A stretch of 64,000 nt of DNA from NCBI GenBank assembly GCA_965153355.1, contig OZ231126.1, forward strand, positions 42,470,001 to 42,534,000. The letters run 5' to 3'. Shown here one piece after another: positions 12,885 through 24,780 of the stretch. Both the position numbers and the translations under genes were made by a program. A model generated the notes under the pieces. That model was not told where the DNA came from. It saw nothing but the letters and a program-made list of their open reading frames with translations, and did not search any database. Numbering within the stretch: position 1 is the first letter of the stretch; each line of letters opens with the position of its first letter. The stretch is from Flaccisagitta enflata (lineage: Eukaryota; Chaetognatha; Sagittoidea; Aphragmophora).

Positions 12885-13358
12885 ATAAATATACGGACAG
12901 TTGGTGTATAAGTTTATTTACTGTCTAAAAGTGGAAACATGTCAGAAAGCATCTGATTTTTAGCATCACTGTCTTGGGTATCCACTGTCGCCTGCACAGG
13001 CTGTGGCATTGACTTGTAGAGAGATTTGAGGTACTCTGGAGTGATGATGTTCCGCGCTAACCTGGGAAGAGCTGAACTCATCCATCTTTATGTTATTTCT
13101 TTGCATATTGGTGCGAATCACCAGTGTGCTATCTTCAAGAGGCTAAAAAAAAATCGCCCCACCGATTTTGCCAAAAGCAAAAGTTTTCTTTGTTCTGCTC
13201 TCATTTCTAAACGAATGAAGATACAGGAACCAGCTTGGTCTCATTTGATAGATTTTTCAAAGATGCGAATTTTGAAAAAAAAATCAGCTCATTGCGACTA
13301 AAATTGAGCGAGCTATGACACTTTTAAGCTGTCCGTATATTTATGGCCAAGATGGTAC
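12871..13358. mobile_element. MITE-like element with 28-30 bp terminal inverted repeats
   Basis: The ends are GTGCCATCTTGGCCATAAAT (12871) and the complement of GTACCATCTTGGCCATAAAT (ending 13358), continuing through ATACGGACAG. It is 488 bp long with no coding capacity. The target duplication is not clear. Confidence 0.7.
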
Positions 13359-13514
13359 CTGCCGTTGGTTATTCGCTTATTCGTTCATGAATGAACGTGT
13401 CTACTGTCGATTTGTATCTCTGTCCTTCTCTAGTTATGTTGCTATTCTAGTCGCTGTTTTGTACGTCTATCTGTCTGTCTGTCTTTCTGGCTGTCTGTCT
13501 GTCGGTCTGACTGT

Positions 13515-13574
13515 CTGTCTGTTTGTCTGTATGTCTAATATCTGTTTGTCTTTATCATTTTTATGTGTGTATAT

Positions 13575-13620
<46 letters not shown>

Positions 13621-13860
13621 TCGCTACACTTTGCTCTCTCTGGTGCTCTGCTTTCTCACTCCCTCATTTCCCTCACTTCACTTTGTGTGTCTAGAATCTT
13701 TTTTTCTTATTCTCTCTGTCTTTTCGCCCTTTCCTGCACGTGGCTCCCTTTCTCTTTTTCTCTATCTGGTGCAGTGCAGTCTGCTGGTGGTGGTAGCGGC
13801 GGTGGGGAGGGCGAAGGGGGGGGGGTGCGGGGGTGGATGAGGGGGGGGGGTGTGCGATGT
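13515..13860 (+). repeat. tandem duplication, copy 1
   Basis: The unit runs from CTGTCTGTTTGTCTGTATGT through a CT tract, CACTTTGCTCTCTCTGGTGC and a G-rich tail to GTGTGCGATG. The next copy starts immediately at 13861. Confidence 0.9.
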
Positions 13861-13923
13861 CTGTCTGTTTGTCTGTATGTCTAATATCTGTTTGTCTTTA
13901 TCATTTTTATGTGTGTATATAGG

Positions 13924-14000
<77 letters not shown>

Positions 14001-14236
14001 TCTCTACACTTTGCTCTCTCTGGTGCTCTGCTTTCTCACTCCCTCATTTCCCTCACTTCACTTTGTGTGTCTAGAACCTTTTTTTCTTATTCTCTCTGTC
14101 TTTTCGCCCTTTCCTGCACGTGGCTCCCTTTCTTTTTTTCTCTATCTGGTGCAGTGCAGTCTGCTGGTGGTGGTAGCGGCGGTGGGGAGGGCGAAGGGGG
14201 GGGGGGTGCGGGGGTGGATGGGGGGGGGATGTGCGA
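13861..14236 (+). repeat. tandem duplication, copy 2
   Basis: Nearly identical to 13515-13860 outside the CT tract, which is longer here. It ends in G runs (14197-14230) that could form quadruplexes. The high identity implies a recent event. Confidence 0.9.
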
Positions 14237-14377
14237 TGGCCGGCGGCGAAGCTCGCGCGCTCTCTTCGGGTCCCAAAGCACTAGTCAATCTATTCACCCG
14301 CGATGCAATTAAACCAAGAATGAGAGAAAGGAAGAAAGAACGAAAAAACAAGAAAGAATGAAAAAGCAAGAACGAAC

Positions 14378-14745
<368 letters not shown>

Positions 14746-14774
14746 GCGGCACAGGGAAAACAAACTGGGAGAAA

Positions 14775-14782
<8 letters not shown>

Positions 14783-14842
<60 letters not shown>

Positions 14843-14925
14843 CGAGAGCGAGAGCGAGAGCGAAAGCGAGAGCAAGAGAGAGAGCGAGACTGAGAGAGAG
14901 AGCGAGAGAGAGAGAGAGAGAGAAT
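14783..14925 (+). repeat. (GA)n grading into (GAGAGC)n
   Basis: A pure GA run to about 14836, then GCGAGA-type units. Confidence 0.95.
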
Positions 14926-15049
14926 GAGAATTCCATTCATCATTCCATTTAATGATGCTGAATCATCAGACTCATCATCATCATCGACTGGGGCCCATTT
15001 TACCCGAATTGGTTCCTCAATTCCGACCATTATACCAAAAACGAATCCC

Positions 15050-15228
15050 CGCCGCGCCGGCGCCTGAATGAGCGCGCCAAGATGCGCACGCGCGGCGCCT
15101 CAATGAGCACGGCAAGATGCGCAGCGCCTGAATGAGCGCGCCAAAGATGCGCACGCGCGGCGCCTGAATAAGCGCGCCAAGATGCGCACGCGCGGTGCTT
15201 GAATGAGCGCGCCAAGATGCGCACGCCC
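15050..15228. repeat. CpG-dense ~37 bp minisatellite, about five units
   Basis: Units of the form GCGCCTGAATGAGCGCGCCA then AGATGCGCACGCGCG. It is far richer in CpG than its surroundings and partly self-complementary. Confidence 0.85.
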
Positions 15229-16300
15229 GCATAGGGGGGCCGATGGACGGCGATGGAATCTGATGAACGCTATGGAATGTCGCCGTTGATGCTTCATGAG
15301 GATGATCGCCTCGAACATTTTATGTAGAATTTGCAATGTACTATCTAGAGCACAAGTATGAATACACGCATTTAAAGCCATAATTCTGCTTAAAATAAAG
15401 AATTCATATAGAAATCAAAGAGATTTTAAAACTTCTTCAAATTTCTGACTTGATACCGCAAACCGCGTTTGTCTAGCTCAAACCGTTTAGAAAAGAGAAG
15501 CAAAACAAAACAGGTACCTCAACTGAATATTAGCAAAATCATTACAAAGAGATTTCCGCTTCAAGTGATAACACCATTTTAAACATAGATTTAAGATTTT
15601 TTCATCTAATTTTTAGTCCCTTCTTCAATGCCATAGACTCATTGTATTTTATTGGCTGGTTCCAACCCCTCTGAATCATTGTGGTTGCAAAAAAGCTAAA
15701 AAGAGAATTAAGTATATACTAAAGACTGATCCTAAACAGTTTTCATGGAAAGGAAGAAACATAATGTGTTTATATCTAACATTCATTTGAAAATGTTCAA
15801 AAACCCATACTCAATAAGTTGTTGAACCTCCGAGATGGTAAGATAAGTATCTGATATATTCTTAAGGTTTCTTTACATAAACTTTTTACATAAACTATGC
15901 AATTACTAAAATGTTTCTATACTTTTGCTCTAGATACACACCAAATAGTTTCAATGAACTAAAACACGGCTTCATACGCTTCGCCATTGTTTTGCCGTGC
16001 GGGTTTTCTCAATCAAATACCGACCTCTGCTTGTTTGATTTTCTGCCTTCATGCCACTTCGTATGTTTGATATGAATGGCGGCCGAATTTTAAAGTTTGC
16101 CCAAATTCTATCCATGGATCATTAACGAGGAATTATCCCTATGTAGACGCAAAAAAAGCCAAAACATTTCAAAGAATTCCATCATATGTCTATCATATGT
16201 ATAGATGCTTATCCATTGTTCCTTAGTTGTGATTAAATCGCCGTATATGGATTTTATGGATTTTGATCACCAAAACTAGTCGGCTGATGATGCTCGTCGG
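15229..16300. other. no gene seen
   Basis: AT-rich unique sequence with no supported exon, element end or RNA gene. Confidence 0.5.
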
Positions 16301-16432
<132 letters not shown>

Positions 16433-16749
16433 CGCCTACAACACAGACAATTCGATTGCCTGTCGGTGAAACAACTGTTTGTGGTTCATGTCAAAGCCCC
16501 ATTTGCTAAAATTTGTTTGCATGTACGAAACATACTTTACACATGAATCTCCAAAGCAGGCGCGAATGAATTATCTTACTTTACATTGCAAATTTTTTTA
16601 GGAAGTTTTGGGAAAAAAGAAATCCTCTCTGGTATGCGACTTTTTTTCCACTCCCTCATGCAAATCGACTACGAGACAAAGGAATTTTCAACAGGCCAAA
16701 ATCCATCTGAGGAAAATCATGGCTAATGGGGGATTTACACTCTTTTTAG

Positions 16750-16826
16750 ATGCGTCATCGCACCTCTATGAATGGGTCTGTCCGTCCGTCCATCCGCCTG
16801 TCTGTTGGTTGGATGGATGATCAGGT
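16750..16826 (+). repeat. TGCG-hairpin variant of the TTTGTCCG family, partial
   Basis: ATGCGTCATCGCACCTCTAT is a small hairpin (TGCG/CGCA) followed by CTCTATGA and repeated TCCG. It runs into the TATG microsatellite. Related ends lie at 39700-39760 and 49680-49770. Confidence 0.55.
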
Positions 16827-16860
16827 ATGTAATGTATGTATGTATGTATGTATGTATATG

Positions 16861-16896
<36 letters not shown>

Positions 16897-17131
16897 TATA
16901 TATAGTATATATGTATGTATGTATGTATATGTGTATGAATGTATGCATGTCTGTATGTATGTATGTACGTATGTATGTATGTATGTATGTATGTATGTAT
17001 GTATGTATGTATGTATGTATGTATGTATGTATGTATGTACGTATGTATGTATGTATGTATGTATGTATGTATGTATGTATGTATGTATGTATGCATGTAT
17101 GTATGTATGTATGTATGTATGTATGTATGTA
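16827..17131 (+). repeat. (TATG)n microsatellite
   Basis: About 300 bp of TATG units with scattered variants. Confidence 0.98.
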
Positions 17132-17339
17132 TGTGAAGTGGAACAATATCCCTCAGTTTGCCCAAACTGAAATAAATGGAAGAGGCTCATGTGAGCTACA
17201 CAATTATCCACTGTTTGTCTATCATTTGTCAAAAAAACCGAGGAGACATCGCATCGTTGCCTGATTGGGCTCGTTTTTTGCACCGAGAATATCCGTCACC
17301 TGATTTTTCTTGCCTCGTCTATCTGTAGGCCTTGAAATT

Positions 17340-17465
17340 CTTAGGTGCGACAAAGCACCTCTATAACCGTCGGTTGGTCGGTCGGTCGGTTGGTCGGTTG
17401 GTCTGTCTGTAACGCATTCGTTCGACGATCCACACGTCGCACCTTATTGGCCTACTTGGCCTTGT
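17340..17465 (+). repeat. GGTGC-hairpin variant of the dispersed family
   Basis: GGTGCGACAAAGCACC (stem GGTGC/GCACC) followed by TCTATAAC, repeated TCGG, and an ending with CCTACTTGGCCTTGTT. A diverged relative is at 44008-44125. Confidence 0.55.
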
Positions 17466-17655
17466 TTAATCATATGCCATCTTTAAACCTGGCATAAAGT
17501 TTGTTAATCATATGCCATCTTTAAACCTGACTTATATTTGTTAATCATATGCCATCTTTAAACCTGGCATAAAATTTGTTAATCATATGCCATCGTTAAA
17601 CCTGGCATAAAGCTTATTAATCATATGCCATCGTTAAACCTGGAATTTGAATTTG
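17466..17655 (+). repeat. 38 bp tandem repeat, about five units
   Basis: The unit begins TTAATCATATGCCATCTTTA and recurs every 38 bp (17466, 17504, 17542 and on). Confidence 0.9.
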
Positions 17656-17889
17656 AACAAGCTTTAATCCCGAGACAGACGACAAATGTCGCCATCAAAA
17701 GAGGACAATAATGGTAAAGCATCCAAGCACTGAATTTTCATGTACTACACAAAGTCCACTTTTCTCTTCCGTTTCAAGTTTCTTTCGTAGTATTTTCACA
17801 TTTCTTAACCGATATCGAGCATGCTATTAAGTTTGTTTTCACTGATCGCTCATGAATACAACACTTTCCTTTATGAAAGCGTCGCGATT

Positions 17890-18120
17890 GTGTTTTCATT
17901 CGTGATGCGGCTGCGTTTGCTATGCAGCACCCTCGAGGTCGCCAAATGTCCACGAGTCTCGTCAGGTGTCGGCGGCGGCGTGCCAAATCGGAGCGCCACC
18001 TTCCATCAGCTACAGCGTCTTGCAGCCGTGTTAGCGCCACCAACCAGATCGAGGAGATGCAATCAGATTTCCGCCAAGGAGTTGTGACGTTGGTGATAAA
18101 GTCAAACGATGATGTCAAGA
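17890..18120. other. GC-rich open block, possible exon, unassigned
   Basis: A GC-rich island in AT-rich sequence that stays open in several frames. The plus frame from ~17880 reads ...QIEEMQSDFRQGVVTLV..., which looks protein-like but matches nothing I recognise. The minus frame is also open and Arg-rich. It sits just beyond the 3' end of the LINE on the minus strand. Confidence 0.25.
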
Positions 18121-18490
18121 GATTCTACGTCATACTAACACAATATTACTTTTTTTTTTTTTTTTTTTTTTTTTAGATTTGTTTTTTTTTTTTTGTTTTT
18201 TTTTGTTTTTTGTTTTTTTTTGGTTTTTTTTTTTGTTGTTTTTTTTTTTTGTTGTTTTTTTTTAAATAAATAACAAACATCTAGGACTAGAGAAGGAGCT
18301 GAAGACAGACAGACTGTAACAAAGTGACAGACCAGCTGTCTCACTTAATTCTAGCGATCACACGTGATTATTGGTAGAAAACAAAGTAGTGAAAGAATTT
18401 CCCTGCAAGCAGACCTGCTGCTGCGTAAAAGCATAACGTACAGGACTTCCGAATTCATAGATAACAATTCAAGTAGACAAATTTACAAGC

Positions 18491-21373
18491 TTAGCGCACG
18501 AGATTAAGTGCATCAGAGTCATTAATCAACACTTCTGTTGGGCTGCGATAGATACCAGTCACATTTTGACGTCTGCCCTCAATGAGTTTTTTTCCCAAGG
18601 GTGAGAAGGCAATGATGCTGAGTAGCCGTTTTTTACCAAACGCCAAGAGATCTTCCTTGATCTGTTTCACGCCGATCTGATCGCAGACGGCGCTGTAGCT
18701 AACGTAGTTTGGCACGCCGCAGTAGAATTTGACGCTGCGAGCGTGACACCTGACGAGTTTATCCCACAGATGTTCGCCCATTGCCGCGTATGCAATGCTT
18801 CCGTATCGCCAGATGCTTGAAACGACCGACTCGTGTAGCTTGACGACCCATTCTGGCCGCCTCCAAAGGGATCTTGCCGAAAGTTTTTTTAGAGCGTTGA
18901 TTCTTGGCGTCGCGCGACCAATCATCTCGTTAATATGGCAGGTCCAATTCAGCTTGTCGTCGAAATTTACCCCGAGAAATCGATGAGATTCAACGCGTTT
19001 GATACTTTCGCCCATGAGGTTGAGATTCATTGTCATTCTTCTGTGTGTTGGTCGACGAGTAAAGAGCATGCAGACAGATTTTTCTGGTGCTAATTTGATA
19101 CGCCATTTTGCCGTCCAATCGGCGATTTTCTTGAGTGCGTTATTGATTTTTTCTTCCGCTTTTCTTGGACAATCACATGTGCTCCATATGCAAATGTCAT
19201 CGGCATATTGGCCCAACTGTACATCGTTATCAATCCCAATTGCTTCTCGTAGATCATCGACGAAAAGATTGAAGAGTGTTGGGCTCAGGACGGCTCCTTG
19301 TGGAGTGCCTCCTTTCATTTTGACTTTTCTTGAGTATTTTTTTCCTACTTTGACTCTTAATTCTCTTTCAGTGAGGAAGCCTTTGATTGTTCCTACTAGA
19401 TGAGCAGGCAGTTGCATTTTTGCGATTTTCCATAGTAGCCCGTTGATGTAGACTTTATCAAAGGCGCCGGCTACGTCAAGAAATACAGCCAGCGTGCTTT
19501 CCTGTTTAGCAAAGCCCTGAGTGACATTGTCACTTAGTCTGACAATCTGTTCTTGGCATCCACGATTCTTCTTGTAAGCCGATTGAAATATGCTTTCTTT
19601 GATTTTTCTTTTTTCTTTTTCCTTTTCAAATCTCTCTTTGATACAGCTTTCAAAGATTTTGGACATGCAAGAGGAGAGAGATATTGGCCTCCAATTTTTT
19701 GAATGTTTGAGGTTTTTGTTAGACTTGGGTATCATACTAATTCTGACCGACCGCCAATTTACTGGGAAATATCCAGCTACTAGTAAGACAGTGAAAATTT
19801 TGGCCAAGCCGCAGATGGCGTCTTTTCCAGCGTGTTTAAGCATTTTGTATGTAACGCCATCATCTCCTCCTGCAGATTTGTTCTTTTTTTTCTTGAGATG
19901 ATGAAAAATTTCGTTTGCAGTGATTTTTTTATCATGAATGATCGGGGGGAGCTTTTTGCCAAATCGTCCGATTTTCTCTGTTTCCCAAAAACTGCTGTTT
20001 GGCGCATTTTTGATGCTGTCATCAACTCTGTCAAATGATGTTAGATCACGGGTCAAGACATCTACTTCTTCATCAATTTTTTTCCTATGTGACTCAGAAA
20101 AAAGTGGATCTTTAGGAAAACTATGTGCAGCAGCTAAACGATCCGCGTGTATCTCAGCCACAATTTGTTCGTCCTTTTGAATGATTCCATGTTGATCCTC
20201 GACCCCTAAAGAGGAACTTTCAACCTTGCCTTTTCCAATTGAGGGTTCCATGTCTTTGAGCATCTTCCAAGATTTTGAAGCATCTTTTTCTGCCCATATT
20301 TCTTCAATATTTTTTGCTTCTGTCGAATCAACGTCCCTCTTGATAAGGCGTTTTACTTCCCGATTTGCAAAATTTGACAATTTCCTCACTAGATTTGTCG
20401 GTTTGCCTTCATCTTCCCAGCTTTTCCTTATCTTATTCAGTTTGCGTCGTATTTCGATGAAATCTTTTGTTTCTCTAGACAAAATAACTCCATTTCTCGT
20501 CATCACTTTTTTCTCCTTTGAATTTTTTTCAACCGCGTTACGTAATGACGCTGCAAATTCATCAATACTCTCGTCGATTTGTTTGGCGCTTCCGCATCTG
20601 ACAATGGGACTGAAGTCAACTAATGTCTCTCGCACTGATGACCAGTCAGTTTTGAGAATCTTGATTGATTCTGACTTGAAGCCACAGTTGATAGTAAGCT
20701 TCGTTGATCGATGGTCAGACCCGCAGCTGTCACCCACGGACCATTTTTTGATTGTCGATGTTCCCTTGTCCTTGACGAGGCAAAGGTCGATGCACGAGCT
20801 AACAGACCTATTAGTGGCGTAAAAGGTTGGTGTATTGTCGTTCATCATCGCGAAGTTATTTACATTGACGAGATTATTGAGGATTGTGCCCGCACGATCC
20901 ATTTTGCCTCTTTTGTCTATGCCACAATGCGCATTGAAATCTCCCATGAAAATTATGCTATTTGTTTGCGAAGTTGCGCTGATGTTGTGTAGTACATCAA
21001 AATGCCTCTGCATCATGGTTTGACCGGGATGAAGATACAGCGTTGAGACTATCAACGTGATCAATGGACATTTTACCTCGACGATCAACATCTCTTCAAT
21101 GTCGCAATCAACTTCAGTTACATTCATTCCATTTTTGAAAAGAATTGCAACGCCTCCGGCGACTGCCTTATTTTTTTTCAAATCTTTCCTCATAGTTTTA
21201 TAGCCATTTATCTTTAGTCGTTTGTTGTTTGTGAGTTTGGTATCATTTAGCAGAATCATATGACCATCCTCACTCTTGCATTCATCTATCAGTACATTCA
21301 ACTCGTTCTTTTTATAATTCACTCCATTGATATTTATCTGATGAATGGAGACAGAACCACCATCATTGCCCAT
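18491..21373 (-). CDS. LINE ORF2: endonuclease-reverse transcriptase
   Basis: About 960 residues from the ATG at 21373, which overlaps the ORF1 stop in a shifted frame. An APE-like endonuclease fills roughly residues 1-225, with QININ near the start, LNDTKLT at the position usually occupied by an ETK/ETH motif (Asp for Glu), FMGDFNAHCG and GSDHRS. RT follows, with DVAGAFDKV, GGTPQGAVLSPTLFNLFVDDL and the catalytic box YADD near residue 723. The C-terminal part includes HRFLGVNFDDKLNW. No RNase H domain was recognised. This protein would nick the target and prime reverse transcription of the element RNA. Confidence 0.92.
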   Translation of the reverse strand: MGNDGGSVSIHQININGVNYKKNELNVLIDECKSEDGHMILLNDTKLTNNKRLKINGYKTMRKDLKKNKAVAGGVAILFKNGMNVTEVDCDIEEMLIVEVKCPLITLIVSTLYLHPGQTMMQRHFDVLHNISATSQTNSIIFMGDFNAHCGIDKRGKMDRAGTILNNLVNVNNFAMMNDNTPTFYATNRSVSSCIDLCLVKDKGTSTIKKWSVGDSCGSDHRSTKLTINCGFKSESIKILKTDWSSVRETLVDFSPIVRCGSAKQIDESIDEFAASLRNAVEKNSKEKKVMTRNGVILSRETKDFIEIRRKLNKIRKSWEDEGKPTNLVRKLSNFANREVKRLIKRDVDSTEAKNIEEIWAEKDASKSWKMLKDMEPSIGKGKVESSSLGVEDQHGIIQKDEQIVAEIHADRLAAAHSFPKDPLFSESHRKKIDEEVDVLTRDLTSFDRVDDSIKNAPNSSFWETEKIGRFGKKLPPIIHDKKITANEIFHHLKKKKNKSAGGDDGVTYKMLKHAGKDAICGLAKIFTVLLVAGYFPVNWRSVRISMIPKSNKNLKHSKNWRPISLSSCMSKIFESCIKERFEKEKEKRKIKESIFQSAYKKNRGCQEQIVRLSDNVTQGFAKQESTLAVFLDVAGAFDKVYINGLLWKIAKMQLPAHLVGTIKGFLTERELRVKVGKKYSRKVKMKGGTPQGAVLSPTLFNLFVDDLREAIGIDNDVQLGQYADDICIWSTCDCPRKAEEKINNALKKIADWTAKWRIKLAPEKSVCMLFTRRPTHRRMTMNLNLMGESIKRVESHRFLGVNFDDKLNWTCHINEMIGRATPRINALKKLSARSLWRRPEWVVKLHESVVSSIWRYGSIAYAAMGEHLWDKLVRCHARSVKFYCGVPNYVSYSAVCDQIGVKQIKEDLLAFGKKRLLSIIAFSPLGKKLIEGRRQNVTGIYRSPTEVLINDSDALNLVR

Positions 21374-23588
21374 TGTGATCAACTGATGGCGTTGACATCG
21401 GCGCCATTAGTGTCAGGTTGGATGATGGGTTGATCTCCATGTCAATTCCCGTTGAGGCTGATGACGTCATCTCGGGAATTTCCACTGAGGCCGCCCCTTC
21501 CGACGGACCTGGCGTGTGTGAGAATAAGTTGGCAAGTGGAGAAACGGAGAGGTAGTTGGGATCTTTTGGGCGGCGTGATCTGAAAGACGTTGTGTCACTT
21601 GCGTCACGATAGGCATTTGCCGGCGTTGCTGGTGACGGTGGACTCGTCGGGAGTGGGTGTTGTGACGCTAATTTTGCTGGTGTATTTGGCGCTGTTGTTC
21701 GGCTCTTTTTTGCTTCTGGTGATGATGGCTGAGTGCAATTATTGTTTTCAACAGAATTGTTGTTATTTTGACCCGACATAAGGATTGCGGCTGCGGCTTC
21801 TATTGGCGCTGAGATGGCATTAGTTATCGCTACTCTTTGAAGAGAATTTCCCGATGGTTTGGTCGACATTGTCGTTGTTGTCGTCATCGTCGGCGTCGAC
21901 GGCGTCGTCGTCGTTGTCGACTTTGTCGCCGTTGCTGTGATTGTTGCTGATAAAGCTGCCGTTGATGCGATTGAAGTTGAAGCTTTCGGAAGCTCTTGAA
22001 ATGTACTGACGCCGCCCGGAAGTGGCGTAGGCCAAACCATTGATGGCCCTGCTGAAGCATCTGTCGAATGAGGAGGAAGAGGAGGAGGAGTGTTTACGAC
22101 GTTGCCGTTGCTCCGTGAGTTGTGGCCTCGCGTCCTCTTCAGGGATTTTGGAGTTTGATTACCCGTTGTATGAGATGTTGGACTGAGGTTCTTTTTGATT
22201 GTGGCGATATCAAATTTTCCCCGAAATTCATTATTGACTATCCTCATTGTGTGAGTATGAACTTCGTCTATATTTATTTTTAGGCCAGTTGATGCGGTGA
22301 TGATGCTGCAAGTAGCTTTGATTGCTGCAGAGAGGATATCAGCGGAAACGAGTTGTTGTTGATTATATTGGAAGGGCTGAGTATCAATGCTACTGCCGTC
22401 GACATTGTTGCTGCTGCTGCTGCTACTGCCTCCGCCGCCGCCGCTGCCGACGCTGCCGACGCTGTGGTTAGAAGCAATGCGATTGTAGTTTGTAGCGTTG
22501 CTACGAATCATTGTGGGGCCGTTGTTTTTTTGGTTAAGGGTCTTTGGGAAGTTTGTGGCATAACAGGCATTAGTCTGCATCGTGATGGGCTGATTAATAT
22601 CTGCTTCTCCTGGTTTAGCGGCCGATAGCTCTTTTTTCCTAGCCGAACGATGAATCTTGAGCTTGGTTGGGCATCCACCAAAGGTTGGTGAATGATCACC
22701 TTTGCAATTGATGCAGACAACATTCTCATTGCTGCAATCTTTTTTAAGATGCCCTGGGGCTCCGCATTTGAGACAGACTGATTCGCCAATACAGTCTCCT
22801 GCAAGATGCCCATGCTTGGCACAATTAAGACATTGTCTCACCTTGACCTTAACATGTCTTTCAACTGCATGTCTTTTGAAGTTGTAGAGCAGACCGTCTT
22901 CGATTAATTTGATCATGTCGCTTTCCTTGTGAATAATCACTCTGACCGCCGTTGTCTTGTTTTTGCTCGCTCCTGTTTCAATCCGGCTTGGATCTGAGTG
23001 TGAGATTTTTTTCGAGTTGAGAAATTCACTTAATGATGCCATTGTAACGTCTTGACTGACTTCTTTGACGTAAGCAAGTTTGTTTTCGTTCTCAGCAATG
23101 CTTAATCGCGGGACAAAATTTGGTCCATCTTTATTCCAACGAGCGCCATTCATTAGGACGTTAAAATCCTTTTCAGTTTTGCCGACGATTAAAATATCAC
23201 CCTTGCGAGTTTTTTTTATCTCACTTATCTCGGTGCCTTCGGGCTTGTTGGCGAGAACAATTTTCACCAACTCACTATGACAGTTGGTTTGATCGGGTCT
23301 GAGATTATGACCAACGATAAGGCCGTATCTTTGTTTCTTAGGTCCTGCTTTGTCACTGTTTCTCGGGCTTTTTTCCCCGACTTTTTTCCAATCGTCATGC
23401 ATGGTTGGGATCTGCAGAGGTGATTCTGTGGTCTGTTGACTGCCGTCATGGGGAGGTTGATGAGGCGTTGAGGTTGGATAGGATGGTTGCGTTGATACAG
23501 TGGATGAAGAGGAGAGTTGATTTGCAGGTGGAGGAGGAAGAGGAGGAGGAGGAGGAAGGAGCGGAGGAGAAGGGGGCAGTTGTCCACG

Positions 23589-23640
<52 letters not shown>

Positions 23641-23852
23641 AGTCGTTGTTGTTGCTGTTGTTGTTGTTGTTGTGTCATGTTGACGCTGTTGACGGAGCTG
23701 TTTTCGTCCTGAGGTGATTTTCCCGTTGATGAATCGAATGAATGTTCCGTAGCAGTGTAAGCGTTGAGAAGAAGTTGAATTTTGGAAAGCTTCTCTTGAG
23801 ACGCGTTTTTGAAGCAGTTTTTGAGCTCTGCTTCTTCGTCGAACTCGGCCAT
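21363..23852 (-). CDS. LINE ORF1: zinc-knuckle nucleic-acid-binding protein
   Basis: 829 residues from the ATG at 23852 (MAEFDEEAELK). The frame stays open further upstream, but only non-ATG triplets are available there. Residues ~60-90 are a glutamine tract encoded by a CAA run, followed by a Pro-rich segment. Around residues 335-395 are three CCHC-type knuckles (CLNCAKHGHLAGDC, CLKCGAPGHLKKDC, CINCKGDHSPTFGGC). The C-terminal half is Ser/Thr/Pro-rich and low in complexity. ORF1 proteins of this kind bind element RNA and form the RNP. Confidence 0.9.
23588..23672 (+). repeat. (GTT)n inside LINE ORF1 (polyglutamine)
   Basis: GTT/CAA microsatellite read as CAA glutamine codons on the minus strand. 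Its length stays in frame. Confidence 0.95.
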
Positions 23853-24130
23853 TGTTGTTTTGAAGCCGGACCAGACGCGTAGTATGCGAGATGGACGTAA
23901 GACATGCAAAGGAAGACAGAAAAGCAAACAGGATGAGATAAGAGTTATGACTCAATCTGCTGTCTGTCTGTCTGTTAAGGAGGAAGGAAAGTGATAGAGT
24001 AGGTTGTTCTACACTCTCTGTCTGGCTCACCCAACGCAGTGGATGCTGGTATTTGCACCAGACCCTCCTTTAAGCCCGGTAATCGCAGGCAGGTTGATCT
24101 GGTTTCGCCCTCGACAGCCACTCGAAGCTA

Positions 24131-24709
24131 GCCAAGTCTCGGGACCCAGACTGATGAATTGATGTGACGTGTGACGTGTGACGTGTATAATGGCGTTTTG
24201 GAAGTAAGTATTGAGGCAGTAACTGCCACCCCTCCCGGGGTGGCTAACGTTTATTTATTGTTTGTAGTACTTCGCTTCTTATGTTATAAGAAAGTCGTTA
24301 ATGAGAAAAGACAGAGTTCCTTTTTGGTCGATCGTTTTTTTCCGAAAAATGATTCTTGGTGAAGAACAGAGAAAAAAAGATTTGGTCTCTCCTTGGAGAG
24401 GTCTCGAAGCGAAGTGAGGTCTCGAAACCTGGCTGTCTTCATATTTTATTCATCCACGTTACTCGAACAAGAGAAAAAGATGGAGGAGAGGATGAAACTT
24501 CGATCCTCGACTTGCGTTGCTACGCAAATTTCGGGGTTTTTTTCTTCTTCTTTTTTTGGTCACTTTGCATCTAACGTTGACAGTCGAATATCAAAACGAT
24601 GAAAGACGAAGACGAACAGTCCAAATTACTCGATCCAAAATAGTGTCACGACCATGGTGATGTATGTGGAATGTTGGACAGATGTGGATCTGGGAAACAT
24701 CTGTGGGAA

Positions 24710-24780
<71 letters not shown>

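Larger units (their letters stand above)
18150..24130 (-). mobile_element. full-length non-LTR retrotransposon (LINE, Jockey/R1/I group)
   Basis: Two long overlapping ORFs (21363-23852 and 18491-21373) are preceded by a ~280 bp 5' leader and followed by a short 3' UTR and an A-rich tail (T-rich on plus, 18151-18262). Both frames are uninterrupted, so the copy is young and may be competent. Zinc-knuckle ORF1, APE-type endonuclease and RT without RNase H place it in the Jockey/R1/I assemblage. The exact clade is not settled. No target-site duplication was visible, so the outer limits are approximate. Confidence 0.85.
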
